Shown: positions 26,443-33,813 of the stretch, piece by piece
Position numbering within the stretch: the first letter of the stretch is position 1
Layout: the number at the start of each line of letters is the position of its first letter
Source of the DNA: SHZI01 sp964384525
GTDB taxonomy: Bacteria; Pseudomonadota; Gammaproteobacteria; Steroidobacterales; GCA-2729495
Assembly: GCA_964384525.1 (NCBI GenBank)
Contig: CAYLKO010000020.1
Coordinates: 1 to 37,425, forward strand
Reading direction: 5' to 3'
Length of the DNA: 37,425 nucleotides
The notes under the pieces: model-generated
What the model was told of the DNA's origin: nothing
The model's database searches: none
What the model saw: the letters and a program-made list of their open reading frames with translations, nothing else
Program-made: the position numbers and the translations under genes

Positions 26443-27668
26443 AACGGCAGGCCCCGCGCGAGGCGCGTGCGCCGACCGGCAAGACCCATGGTCTCCCGGG
26501 CCAGCAGCCGCTTTGCTCCCGGCAGATTGTCGAACAACAGCAAACCCATGCCGCGCAATCGCCCCAGCCCCTGGGGATCGAAGCCACGGATCAGGCCATC
26601 GGTGAAGGCCACCACCTTGCGCTGATCCGACCGTCGCCAGTCGGCATAGCGTTGCAGCAGCTGTGCATTGCCAGCGTCCGGGCGCTCCGCCTCGAGGTCG
26701 GCCAGAAGCTCGGCCAGCGTGGCCACATCCCGCAGCCCAAGGTTGTAACCCTGACCGGCGACCGGATGCAGGCTGTGGGCAGCGTTGCCCACCACCACCA
26801 CCCGCTGGGCGGTGACTGCACTCGCCTCCACCAGTTCCAGCGGATAGCGATGCCGCTTGCCCAGCCGGGAAAAGCGCCCGAGGCGAAAACCGAACTCCCG
26901 TTGCAGCAACACCAGAAACTCGGCATCCGGCAGCGCCCAGGCCGCTTCAACCCGGGTATCCCGACGAGTCAGGATGAAGACACGGCGATCGCCGCCGGCC
27001 GGCAGCAGCGCCAGCGGTCCGTCGGGCGTGAAGCGTTCATAGGCCATGGCCCCGCTGCCGGAGGTCACCGCCACATTGCCGACGATGGCGGTCTGGCCAT
27101 AGGGTTTGATCCGGGCATCGATGCCGAGTGACTGTCGCAGCCGGGATCGGGCCCCATCGGCCACGACCAGCAACCGGGTGCGGAGCGTGTCAGCCACGCC
27201 GTTGTCTTCGATGGCCACATCGATGGTCCCGGATGCGGCCACGGCCGACTCCGCGTGCACGGCCGTCACCCGTGCGGGCGCCCGCACCACGATACCGGAA
27301 CTTGCCGCCAGCCGCCGCCAGAGCGCCGCACCCAGTTCGCGATTCTCGAGGACGTAACCCAGCGGCTCGCCACCTTGATGTGCGGCATCGATGACTGCCG
27401 TACCCAGTCGTCCGCGTTCCGACACATGAATCCGGTTGATGGCCGTGGCGTGGGCAGCCACCTCCGCCCAGATGCCCAATGCCGCCAGAATATGCTGACT
27501 GCTGCGCGACAAGGCCGTGGTCCGGGCATCAAAGCTCGGTTGACCGGGATCACCCATGGCCACCGCCTCCACCATCACGACACGCAGCGGCAGCGCTGCC
27601 AGCGCCACCGCGAGACTGGCGCCGACCATGCCGCCGCCGGCTATCAACACATCGCAATCGTCATTCAT
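26439..27668 (-). CDS. ubiH: UbiH, 2-octaprenyl-6-methoxyphenol hydroxylase
   Basis: A 409-residue FAD monooxygenase. N-terminal GGGMVGASLAVAL, then FDARTTALSRSS as in UbiH, DG motif LVVADGARSRLRQSL, substrate-side YERFTPDGPLALLPAG, and a GD-like motif VVGNAAHSLHPVAGQG. That last motif has asparagine where most paralogs have aspartate, as in E. coli UbiH. It hydroxylates C1 of the ubiquinone precursor at the membrane. It lies between pepP and ubiI with ATGA overlaps on both sides. Confidence 0.9.
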   Translation of the reverse strand: MNDDCDVLIAGGGMVGASLAVALAALPLRVVMVEAVAMGDPGQPSFDARTTALSRSSQHILAALGIWAEVAAHATAINRIHVSERGRLGTAVIDAAHQGGEPLGYVLENRELGAALWRRLAASSGIVVRAPARVTAVHAESAVAASGTIDVAIEDNGVADTLRTRLLVVADGARSRLRQSLGIDARIKPYGQTAIVGNVAVTSGSGAMAYERFTPDGPLALLPAGGDRRVFILTRRDTRVEAAWALPDAEFLVLLQREFGFRLGRFSRLGKRHRYPLELVEASAVTAQRVVVVGNAAHSLHPVAGQGYNLGLRDVATLAELLADLEAERPDAGNAQLLQRYADWRRSDQRKVVAFTDGLIRGFDPQGLGRLRGMGLLLFDNLPGAKRLLARETMGLAGRRTRLARGLPL

Positions 27669-28978
27669 GCCGCAGCAGTTCCAATCATCGCCTCAAGCTG
27701 GTCGGGATCGCGGGGCAGATCCCGCGTGAGCACCTCGGAGGCATCCCGGGTTACCAGCACATCGTCCTCGATGCGGACCCCGATGTTCCACCAGCGCCGG
27801 GGCACGCCGCGACTGCCACGCGGAATGTAGATGCCCGGCTCCACCGTCAGCGCCATCCCGGGCTCCAGCACACGCCATTGATTGGCAACCTTGTAGTCCC
27901 CCACATCATGCACATCCATGCCCAGCCAGTGTCCGGTACGGTGCATGAAGAACTTCTGATACTCGCGGTTGCGGATCAGGGAGGCCACGCTCCCTTCGAG
28001 CAGGCCGAGCTTCTTCAAGCCGCGGGTCACGCCGCGGACGGCCGCCGCATGCGGCTCACTCCATGCGTTGCCAGGCACGACTGCCGCCAGAGCCGCGTCG
28101 TGCGCCTCGAGCACCACCTCGTAGATGGCCCGCTGCTCCGGCGTGAACCGTCCATTGACCGGGTAGGTGCGGGTCACATCCGATGCGTAGTAATCGTACT
28201 CGCAACCCGCGTCGACGAGCAGCAGATCGCCGTCTTCCATGCGCCGGTTGTTGGCGTGGTAGTGCAGGATGCAGCTGTTGTGCCCGGAACCGACAATCGG
28301 CAGATAGGAAGGCTGGCCGCCCTGCATGCGGAATTCATGCATGAACTCCGCCTCGATCTGGTATTCGTGGAGACCCGGCCGGCACACGCTCATGGCGCGC
28401 TTGTGCGCCTGCACGGCGATCCGGGCTGCACGGCGCATGGCCCCGGCCTCGTCCCGGCTCTTGTACAACCGGAGATCGTGGAGGTAGTGGTCCACCGCGA
28501 TGAACTCATCCGGCGTGTGCGCACCGTTGCGGCTGCGATTCCGCAGGCGTGACACCCAGCCGATCAGCCGCTGATCGAATTCCCGGTGCACACCCATCGT
28601 GTAGTACACCCGCTCGCAGCCGCTGACGATCTTCGGCAGGAGCTCATCAACCATGTCGATGGGCCAGGCCGCATCGGCGCCGTACTCCGCCACGGCATTG
28701 GCCGGTCCGGCGCGGGTGCCGTCCCAGGCTTCCTGACCGGGATCACGCGCCCGGCAGAAAAGAAGAAACTCGCCCTCGGGACGCCCGGGCGCCAGGACCG
28801 CCACGGCCTCCGGTTCGGCAAAGCCGGTGAGATAGTAGAAATCGCTGTCCTGCCGATACGGGTAGTACACGTCCCGGTTCCGGATCCGGGCGAGGGCCGC
28901 CGGCAGGATCGCCACGGCGCCCTTGCCCATCATGCGCATCAGCTGGCGCCGCCGCCTCAGGAATTCGTCGGAGTTCAT
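27665..28978 (-). CDS. pepP: Xaa-Pro aminopeptidase (aminopeptidase P)
   Basis: A 437-residue pita-bread metallopeptidase. Metal ligands are visible in order: two aspartates in LLVDAGCEYDYYASDVTRT, histidine in HRTGHWLGMDVHDVG, and glutamates in ALTVEPGIYIP and GVRIEDDVLV. The N-terminal creatinase-like domain is complete (FYYLTGFAEPEAVAVL). It removes N-terminal residues preceding proline. Conserved order ygfB-pepP-ubiH-ubiI supports the call. It starts nine bases after ygfB. Confidence 0.97.
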   Translation of the reverse strand: MNSDEFLRRRRQLMRMMGKGAVAILPAALARIRNRDVYYPYRQDSDFYYLTGFAEPEAVAVLAPGRPEGEFLLFCRARDPGQEAWDGTRAGPANAVAEYGADAAWPIDMVDELLPKIVSGCERVYYTMGVHREFDQRLIGWVSRLRNRSRNGAHTPDEFIAVDHYLHDLRLYKSRDEAGAMRRAARIAVQAHKRAMSVCRPGLHEYQIEAEFMHEFRMQGGQPSYLPIVGSGHNSCILHYHANNRRMEDGDLLLVDAGCEYDYYASDVTRTYPVNGRFTPEQRAIYEVVLEAHDAALAAVVPGNAWSEPHAAAVRGVTRGLKKLGLLEGSVASLIRNREYQKFFMHRTGHWLGMDVHDVGDYKVANQWRVLEPGMALTVEPGIYIPRGSRGVPRRWWNIGVRIEDDVLVTRDASEVLTRDLPRDPDQLEAMIGTAAA

Positions 28979-28987
28979 CGCGCGTGG

Positions 28988-29617
28988 TCAGTGCCTGGCC
29001 GCCGACAAAACCCGCTGCCGGGCCACGGTCAGTTCCTCATAGACAAGCTGGACGCTCACCCGCACATACTCGACCAGTTCGGCGTAAGCGGTCTCGCCTG
29101 CCGGATCGTCCGTGTCACCATCCACGACAGCCTGCGCCAGCTCGGCGAAATCACGCATGATCTCGGCCGTGTCGCCGCTGTCCAGTTCGGCCTGGGCGTC
29201 GGCGATGCGCGCCGCCACGAACAAGCCATGATTGAATCCCTGGCACCACTGCGCCAAGCCGTCGACCCGATCCGCCAGCGCATCCTCATCGGCCGGCAAC
29301 AGCGGCTGGAAACCCATGGCGCCGGCTTCCAGCGCGATCGCGGTGGCCTCGGCCAGGGCATCCAGCGCAGTCGCCAGGTCGGCCAGCGCGACTGGCCCGG
29401 CCGGTATCTGCGGCGGATCGGGCTCCGCTTCCGGGTCGGCTGTATCGGCGAGCGTATCCGCCAGCCAGACGGACTTGCCGGCGCTGCCCAGCACGCAAAG
29501 CAGGCCGCAAAGGCTGCCGTGGATTTCGGCCGGATCGGCCGGCGCCTCGCTCCGCCGCAGGGCCCGGTCAATGGCGTCGAAGCTCGGCGAATCGGGAGTC
29601 GTCAGGGGATTCAACAT
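28988..29617 (-). CDS. ygfB: UPF0149 (YgfB) family protein
   Basis: A 209-residue acidic protein with family features: HGSLCGLLCVLG near residue 33, LADRVDGLAQWCQGFNHGLF in the middle, and EYVRVSVQLVYEEL at the end. YgfB-type proteins are small helical cytosolic proteins; in Pseudomonas aeruginosa a homologue has been linked to gene regulation and antibiotic resistance, and elsewhere the role is unclear. First gene of the pepP-ubiH-ubiI operon, divergent from the zapB-like gene across 123 bases. Confidence 0.88.
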   Translation of the reverse strand: MLNPLTTPDSPSFDAIDRALRRSEAPADPAEIHGSLCGLLCVLGSAGKSVWLADTLADTADPEAEPDPPQIPAGPVALADLATALDALAEATAIALEAGAMGFQPLLPADEDALADRVDGLAQWCQGFNHGLFVAARIADAQAELDSGDTAEIMRDFAELAQAVVDGDTDDPAGETAYAELVEYVRVSVQLVYEELTVARQRVLSAARH

Positions 29618-29704
29618 CCTTTGGAACCGGGACTTATCCTAGCACTCCGGTTCCGGGTTCTGGTCCGATGTTCCGGCCCGATGTTCCGGGCGGATGCACG
29701 GGAA

Positions 29705-29734
29705 TTGACCGTGACTCGGGGCTGACACTATATT
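29705..29734 (+). promoter_or_regulatory. Strong sigma-70-type promoter of the zapB-like/zapA operon
   Basis: A -35 box ttgacc (29705-29710), an 18-base spacer and a -10 box tatatt (29729-29734). The predicted transcription start, about seven bases after the -10, coincides with the ATG at 29741, so the mRNA may be leaderless. Two near-tandem copies of cgatgttccgg lie just upstream in the divergent region. Confidence 0.65.
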
Positions 29735-29740
29735 GAAGTC

Positions 29741-29971
29741 ATGACCGACTCCGTTGAAAAAACCTTCAGCCGCGAACTTGAACGCCTGGAACGCCGGCTC
29801 GATGAACTGGTGGTGGTCACCAGCCAGCTCAAGGAAGAGAATCGCTCGCTGCGCCAGCGGCAGGATAATCTGATTGCCGAACGGGCCACGCTGCTGCAGA
29901 AAAATGAACAGGTACGGGCCCGGGTCGAGGCCATGATCGGGCGGCTCAAGGCCATGGAGCACGGTTCGTGA
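29741..29971 (+). CDS. ZapB-like coiled-coil protein (TIGR02449-type)
   Basis: A 76-residue protein that is almost entirely coiled coil (LERLERRLDELVVVTSQLKEEN, then RSLRQRQDNLIAERATLLQKN). This is the short coiled-coil family usually encoded directly before zapA in gammaproteobacteria. It likely helps organise the division ring together with ZapA. No Shine-Dalgarno sequence precedes the ATG (gaagtc directly before it). The stop overlaps the GTG of zapA, giving coupled translation. Confidence 0.8.
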   Translation: MTDSVEKTFSRELERLERRLDELVVVTSQLKEENRSLRQRQDNLIAERATLLQKNEQVRARVEAMIGRLKAMEHGS

Positions 29972-30282
29972 CAGAGTCCTTCACCCAGGTCAGCATCAGG
30001 ATCCTCGAGAAGGAGTACCAGATCTCCTGTCCCTCGAGCGAACGCGGTGCGCTGCTTGATTCGGCGGAGATCCTGAACACCCGCATGCGCGAGATCCGCG
30101 ATACCGGCAAGGTCATCGGCCTCGACCGGATCGCCGTCATGGCCGCCCTCAACATGGCCAACGAGTTGTTGCGGTCCCGTTCACGCGGTGAAGTCATCGA
30201 AGGTGACGCCCGGCTGCGCCTGCAGGCAATGCGCGAACGGGTGGAGGGTGCGCTGCAGTCCGGTCGCCCGCTTGATCCCTGA
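29968..30282 (+). CDS. zapA: Cell division protein ZapA
   Basis: A 104-residue protein with the family's beta start (VSIRILEKEYQISCP) and long C-terminal helix (LDRIAVMAALNMANELL). ZapA binds and bundles FtsZ at the Z ring. The GTG start at 29968 overlaps the previous stop in GTGA. It lies upstream of 6S RNA and ygfA, the standard gammaproteobacterial order. Confidence 0.93.
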   Translation: MTESFTQVSIRILEKEYQISCPSSERGALLDSAEILNTRMREIRDTGKVIGLDRIAVMAALNMANELLRSRSRGEVIEGDARLRLQAMRERVEGALQSGRPLDP

Positions 30283-30351
30283 CGGTACGACCCGCGTCAT
30301 CCACCAGCTCCAAGGCCGCATTTGCGTCACGTATTTCCTGCTGCCGCCGCC

Positions 30352-30357
30352 TATAAT
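30352..30357 (+). promoter_or_regulatory. ssrS: -10 box of the 6S RNA promoter
   Basis: A perfect tataat six bases before the predicted 6S RNA 5' end. No good -35 box is seen at the right distance (best match acgtat at 30329-30334). Confidence 0.6.
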
Positions 30358-30363
30358 CAAACC

Positions 30364-30565
30364 GGTCTCTCCTGCGGTGTTCGACAGTGGCCTGATAGGT
30401 CTCTCGACCCTTATTCGCGCCTTCGGGACTGCTTAGTGTTGGCAGTGTGTGCACGACCGGCCGGAGCCACGGTTCCGGAAGGGAAGCCTGATCTGCCGCA
30501 TTTGGTCCCACCTGATGCTCCTGGTCTGTGAGCAGCAGGCCGCACCGGCACAGGCGGGAGAGACC
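30364..30565 (+). ncRNA. ssrS: 6S RNA
   Basis: About 202 bases between zapA and ygfA, the conserved place of ssrS. The ends pair: ggtctctcc at 30364-30372 with ggagagacc at 30557-30565, forming the closing stem. Inside are the expected features: gcggtgttcg after the 5' stem, a central open region, and an inner hairpin with ccggagccacggttccgg. 6S RNA mimics an open promoter and sequesters sigma-70 RNA polymerase in stationary phase. Exact ends are inferred from the stem and -10 box. Confidence 0.9.
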
Positions 30566-30586
30566 ACCCTCCCCCGGATGCATCTG

Positions 30587-31204
30587 ATGCCCTCCGACTC
30601 ATCCCCCGCTCATGCCCCGACTGCCGACGAGAAAACCCGCCTGCGCCGGGAGATGAAAGCGCGCCGTGCCGCCCTGCCGGCCGCCGATGCCAGGCAGGCA
30701 TCCCGCCGCGCCGTGCGACTGCTGTGGTCGCTGCCGCCGTTGGCGCGCGCCCGGAACCTGGCCATCTACATGCCTGTCGGCAGTGAACTGGACTGCATCC
30801 CGCTGGCACATCAAGCCTGGGCGCGTGGCCGGAACGTACTGCTGCCGGTCATCGACGGTGCAACCTTGAGCTTTGCCCCGTACACGCCCGATACGGAACT
30901 GCGTCGCAATTTTTTTGGCATCCCCGAGCCGGTCACCGCACGTCGGCACCTGTGGCATGCGCGCCACCTCGACGTGATCGTTGCACCTCTGCTCGCCTTC
31001 GATGACTCGGGACATCGTCTCGGCATGGGTGGTGGCTACTACGCCCGCACGCTCGCCTTTCTGAAGGCACGATCAAGCCGGCGTCGCCCGCACATCAACG
31101 GCATCGCCTTCGAGATGCAGAGGCAACCAGCCATGCCGACCGATGTGTTTGACGTACGTCTCGACTTCATCGCCACCGACCGCTCGACCCATCGCTTCGT
31201 GTAA
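30587..31204 (+). CDS. ygfA: 5-formyltetrahydrofolate cyclo-ligase family protein
   Basis: A 205-residue protein with family motifs: basic N-terminus RLRREMKARRAAL, IYMPVGSELDCIPL, NFFGIPEP, and LAFDDSGHRLGMGGGYYARTL. It converts 5-formyl-THF to 5,10-methenyl-THF using ATP. The frame is open across the 6S RNA, so the start must lie after it; I chose ATG 30587 (ATG 30578 is an alternative). The position directly after ssrS is typical, and processing from the 6S transcript is likely. Confidence 0.92.
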   Translation: MPSDSSPAHAPTADEKTRLRREMKARRAALPAADARQASRRAVRLLWSLPPLARARNLAIYMPVGSELDCIPLAHQAWARGRNVLLPVIDGATLSFAPYTPDTELRRNFFGIPEPVTARRHLWHARHLDVIVAPLLAFDDSGHRLGMGGGYYARTLAFLKARSSRRRPHINGIAFEMQRQPAMPTDVFDVRLDFIATDRSTHRFV

Positions 31205-31226
31205 GTCAATAAAGAAATCGAACCCC

Positions 31227-31256
31227 TTGCTGGAATTTTGCCAACTGTTGTATATA
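31227..31256 (+). promoter_or_regulatory. Putative promoter of the lysine-rich micro-gene
   Basis: A -35-like ttgctg (31227-31232), 18-base spacer and -10-like tatata (31251-31256; tatact overlaps it at 31253). This AT-rich patch stands out in a GC-rich region and lies 38 bases before the small ORF. Confidence 0.5.
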
Positions 31257-31293
31257 CTCAGCTCCGTCTAAACCCGACACGAGGACTAATACT

Positions 31294-31371
31294 ATGGCTA
31301 CGAAGAAAGGTTCCAAGAAGAAGGTTGCTAAGAAAAAGGCCAAGAAGAAGGTCGCCAAGAAAAAGCGTTAG
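31294..31371 (+). CDS. 25-residue lysine-rich micro-protein (histone H1-tail-like)
   Basis: ATG 31294 opens a 25-codon frame of which 14 codons are lysine and one arginine. It is built from repeated KKVAKKKAKKK units and ends in TAG. A gagg ribosome site lies about ten bases upstream, a promoter-like sequence is at 31227-31256, and an inverted repeat follows directly. It resembles the lysine-alanine tails of bacterial histone H1-like or AlgP-type proteins but has no globular part. It probably binds nucleic acid; that is inference from charge only. It is too short for most gene callers. Confidence 0.6.
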   Translation: MATKKGSKKKVAKKKAKKKVAKKKR

Positions 31372-31379
31372 TGATGCTT

Positions 31380-31415
31380 CGGCGTGAGGCTCACAGGAGT
31401 CTCACGCCGCCCCTC
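31380..31415 (+). terminator. Hairpin after the micro-gene, cut by the assembly gap
   Basis: A perfect 9-bp stem (cggcgtgag at 31380-31388, ctcacgccg at 31401-31409) with a 12-base loop, starting nine bases after the micro-gene stop. A T tract would be expected just where the N run begins, so this is probably a terminator of which the end is missing. Confidence 0.55.
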
Positions 31416-31425
31416 NNNNNNNNNN
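31416..31425. other. Run of ten N (assembly gap)
   Basis: Ten undetermined bases. The true distance and content between the micro-gene hairpin and the downstream structured region are unknown, and adjacency of ygfA and rpiA rests on the scaffold join. Confidence 0.99.
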
Positions 31426-31446
31426 CAATTAAATCGCGTTTGTTTC

Positions 31447-31539
31447 GGTTGGGGGGTTGGCTCTCTGTCGTCCCACCCCGACCCTCGCATGAGTAAACAT
31501 GCGAATATCAGTGCCCGCCTTTGGCGGGCACTTTTTTTT
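31447..31539 (+). ncRNA. Candidate structured small RNA or leader upstream of rpiA
   Basis: Three hairpins follow each other: an 8-bp stem (31447-31454/31476-31483), a 6-bp stem cgcatg/catgcg (31486-31491/31498-31503), and a terminator hairpin with eight T residues (31511-31539). The 5' end may lie in or before the N gap. No ORF fits here. It could be an independent sRNA or an attenuating leader of rpiA. Confidence 0.4.
31511..31539 (+). terminator. Rho-independent terminator upstream of rpiA
   Basis: Perfect 9-bp stem gtgcccgcc/ggcgggcac with a 3-base loop and eight T residues. It ends 11 bases before the rpiA ATG, so rpiA transcription either starts in this short space or depends on read-through. 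Confidence 0.88.
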
Positions 31540-31550
31540 GGCAGGTAAAA

Positions 31551-32219
31551 ATGGCAATCAAGCAAAACATGCTTAAAAAGCAGGCTGCGCAGGCCGCGAT
31601 CGAGTTCATCAGGCCGGGTACGACCCTCGGTGTCGGCACCGGTTCCACCGTCAATTTCTTCATCGATGAACTGGAGCGGTTGCGTGACGGACTGGTCGCC
31701 GTCGTTGCCAGTTCACGCGCGACCGAAGCACGTCTTCGGACCCGTGGCATCACCGTGACCGAGCTCGATCAGGTTGGCGAACTGGACCTGTACGTGGATG
31801 GCGCGGATGAGGCCAACAAGCACTTCCACCTCATCAAGGGGGGGGGTGGGGCCCTGACCAGGGAAAAAGTCGTGGCGGCCGCCTCCCGGAAGTTCGTCTG
31901 CATCATCGACGACTCCAAGTGGGTGGCCACCCTGGGCCAGTTCCCGCTGCCGGTCGAAGTCGTGCCCATGGCCCGGTCGTATGTCGCCCGGCAGTTCGTC
32001 AAGCTCCGGGGTCAGCCGGTATGGCGCGAGAACTACACCACCGACAACGGCAACCACATCCTGGACGTCCACAACCTGCAGATCACGAGCCCGGTGGAGA
32101 TGGAGAGCCGGTTGAACCAGATCCCGGGCATCGTGACCGTGGGATTGTTCGCCAACCGGCCGGCCGACGTGATCATCATCGCCGGCGACTCCGGCATCAG
32201 GCGGCTCGATCGACTGTAG
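31551..32219 (+). CDS. rpiA: Ribose-5-phosphate isomerase A
   Basis: A 222-residue enzyme of normal length with LGVGTGSTVNFFIDEL, the catalytic DGADEANKHFHLIKGGGGALTREK region and NHILDVHNLQI. It interconverts ribose-5-phosphate and ribulose-5-phosphate, completing the pentose phosphate functions of gnd-zwf-pgl elsewhere in the window. The ATG at 31551 gives the usual N-terminus; a TTG at 31521 would lie in the terminator loop. Confidence 0.97.
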   Translation: MAIKQNMLKKQAAQAAIEFIRPGTTLGVGTGSTVNFFIDELERLRDGLVAVVASSRATEARLRTRGITVTELDQVGELDLYVDGADEANKHFHLIKGGGGALTREKVVAAASRKFVCIIDDSKWVATLGQFPLPVEVVPMARSYVARQFVKLRGQPVWRENYTTDNGNHILDVHNLQITSPVEMESRLNQIPGIVTVGLFANRPADVIIIAGDSGIRRLDRL

Positions 32220-32367
32220 ACGTATCTGCATGCTCCGTGGCCCACGCTCCGCCGGTCGACAAATTACCTGGCGGCCTGTGCGGGCGGACCCGAGGGCTCG
32301 CCAGGGAATTTCTCGCCCGTCGGAACGCCGTATCGGAGGACTGCATCTTCCATTACAGCGGCAGCGT

Positions 32368-32428
32368 GGCTGGGTATGCCTTCACCGATGAGCGGGCAAC
32401 CGTACCGCAGGTGAAGGCATACCCAGCC
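32368..32428. repeat. 19-bp perfect inverted repeat with 23-base loop
   Basis: Bases 32368-32386 (ggctgggtatgccttcacc) are the exact reverse complement of 32410-32428. There is no T tract, so a classic terminator is unlikely. It lies between rpiA and the tRNA-derived repeat. The 437-base interval 32220-32656 holds no supported gene, only repeats, a minus-strand terminator and the islet's left end. Confidence 0.8.
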
Positions 32429-32490
32429 GGGATGTCGCGGCGACGAAGCGATGCCGCATACATCCAGCCGGGATGCCGCGGCGACGAAGC
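32424..32490. repeat. Two 26-bp direct repeats, 41-base period
   Basis: Copies at 32424-32449 and 32465-32490 differ at one base; each contains cagccgggatg and cggcgacgaagc. Both are preceded by gcatac. The first copy overlaps the right arm of the 19-bp inverted repeat. Confidence 0.75.
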
Positions 32491-32500
32491 CCAGAACACC

Positions 32501-32530
32501 AAAACAAAACGGCCCGCGATTGCGGGCCGT
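32501..32530 (-). terminator. Minus-strand terminator, probably the original one after tRNA-Gln
   Basis: Stem acggcccgc/gcgggccgt (32509-32517/32522-32530) with a 4-base loop, followed on the minus strand by ttttgttt. It lies directly outside the left copy of the tRNA 3'-end repeat, where the chromosomal terminator of the tRNA gene should be if the islet was inserted into that tRNA. Confidence 0.75.
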
Positions 32531-32533
32531 TGT

Positions 32534-32554
32534 GGGGACTAGGATTCGAACCTA
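32534..32554 (-). repeat. attL-type copy of the tRNA-Gln 3' end
   Basis: Twenty-one bases identical to 36592-36612, covering the T arm and the start of the 3' acceptor strand of the tRNA. No 5' half is present, so it is not a tRNA gene. Outside the core the match fails: the minus strand reads tccccacaacgg here against tcccccagcca in the intact gene. Confidence 0.85.
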
Positions 32555-32604
32555 TGGCGCAAGATACTGATTTTCCGCGCTGCACCGCTTTGAGATCAAT
32601 ATTT

Positions 32605-32629
32605 ACTACACAACTTGCTACACAATTTG
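32605..32629. promoter_or_regulatory. Left-end repeats, probable integrase arm-binding sites
   Basis: Two direct repeats, actacacaactt and gctacacaattt, 13 bases apart, lie 50-75 bases inside the left core. The second, with its flank (ttgctacacaatttgccc), recurs in inverted orientation near the right end (36409-36427) with one extra base. This is the layout expected for arm sites of a tyrosine recombinase. Confidence 0.55.
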
Positions 32630-32656
32630 CCCGCACTGGGCCGCCCAACTTGATGG

Positions 32657-33760
32657 TCAAACACCCTGACCACTGCCATGAACAAGCTGGCGCGCCATCG
32701 CCAGGACCATCTCCCGCGTTGGCTCCATCTGCTCTTGCCCCACGCCCAGATTCCGGATGATGTCGCCCTGCCGATCGGTCGCAACGCTGCCGTAACTGTA
32801 GAACGTCGTCAGCACCCCCTCATGGCCCAGGTTCTGGCTCCATGCCTTAAACGCCTCCGGCGACTGGCACAACTTCTCACCCAGGCTCACCAGGGTTTTG
32901 CGCAGGGTGTGGGGGTTGAAGTACGGCAGACCAGCCCCGGTGAATGCCTCACGGAAAACCCGCCGGATCGGCGTCGCGTTGCTCCAGTGCTCCCGCCCTA
33001 GCCCAGCGGGCGCGAACTTGCCATTGCTGGCCACCGCCATCCTGGTCTTGGGGAACAATGGGTCATCGTTGCCCCATAGCAGCTCCACCCGCAGGTAGTT
33101 TGCCCAATCCGCGACGATCTGCCGGATGTCATCCCCAACCGGGAAGAAGAAGGTGGTGAAGGTCTTGCTGTTCTTGGTCTTCACGTCCCGCGCATCCTGG
33201 TGGACGCTACCTGCGGCCAGGTCCAAGTGCTTGAGCTTGAGGGACGCCACGGCGCTGTCGCGAGCCCCCGTGATAAGCACGAAAGCCACCAGGGCACGAT
33301 TGCGCTTCTCGATGTCATTGCCAGCAGGCATCTGGCTGATAACGTACTGGACCTGCTCCAGCGTTGGAGCTGGCCGCTCCCGGCGCGCGGTCGCTACGCG
33401 CGACTCCTTGTCCGGCAGGCTGAAGTAGTCCGCATCAGAGTACTGAACACCGGACTTGTAACCGGGCCGCCCGGCCAGCCACTGAAAGAACCGCTTGAGG
33501 TGGGACAGCGTGGCGTACTGGGTCGCCTTGCTCAGCTTCTCCCCGGTGGTCTGGCTGTCCTGCTCCGCAAGATGGTGTTTGAATGCCACCGCCTGCCGAT
33601 GATGGAAGGTCTTGAAGTCGCGGTGGCGGGTATGCGCCTCGAAGCGGGCCAGCGACGCGGCCACGGCATCCACGCTCGCCTCGCTCTGCCGCCTGGCCTC
33701 ACGCAGATAGGTGAAGTACTCGCGCTTGACCCGCTCGTTCCTGGCGTTGTGTTTCGTCAT
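32657..33760 (-). CDS. Tyrosine recombinase (site-specific integrase), distal to the tRNA
   Basis: A 367-residue integrase with an N-terminal SAM-like domain (about residues 10-105) and a C-terminal catalytic domain. Catalytic residues appear in order: Arg in TGARDSAVASL, HxxR in NPHTLRKTL, His in QNLGHEG, and the likely nucleophile Tyr in TTFYSYG. It is not of the P4 type and is unrelated in detail to the other integrase. Its stop lies 27 bases from the left arm-like repeats and its start faces the truncated helicase. It may belong to an older or separate element that cut the helicase gene. Confidence 0.88.
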   Translation of the reverse strand: MTKHNARNERVKREYFTYLREARRQSEASVDAVAASLARFEAHTRHRDFKTFHHRQAVAFKHHLAEQDSQTTGEKLSKATQYATLSHLKRFFQWLAGRPGYKSGVQYSDADYFSLPDKESRVATARRERPAPTLEQVQYVISQMPAGNDIEKRNRALVAFVLITGARDSAVASLKLKHLDLAAGSVHQDARDVKTKNSKTFTTFFFPVGDDIRQIVADWANYLRVELLWGNDDPLFPKTRMAVASNGKFAPAGLGREHWSNATPIRRVFREAFTGAGLPYFNPHTLRKTLVSLGEKLCQSPEAFKAWSQNLGHEGVLTTFYSYGSVATDRQGDIIRNLGVGQEQMEPTREMVLAMARQLVHGSGQGV

Positions 33761-33813
33761 GTCACACTAGTCCCTGTTGAAGTCACTGTTTACGGAGGGC
33801 TTACTGCTCTCGT

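Noticed and set aside
31368..31565. 65-codon minus-strand frame crossing the N run
   Set aside because: It includes undetermined codons and overlaps two hairpins and the rpiA start; no coding support.
32534..32608. Second tRNA gene at the islet's left end
   Set aside because: Only the T arm and part of the acceptor are present; no anticodon or D arm can be folded from the adjacent sequence.
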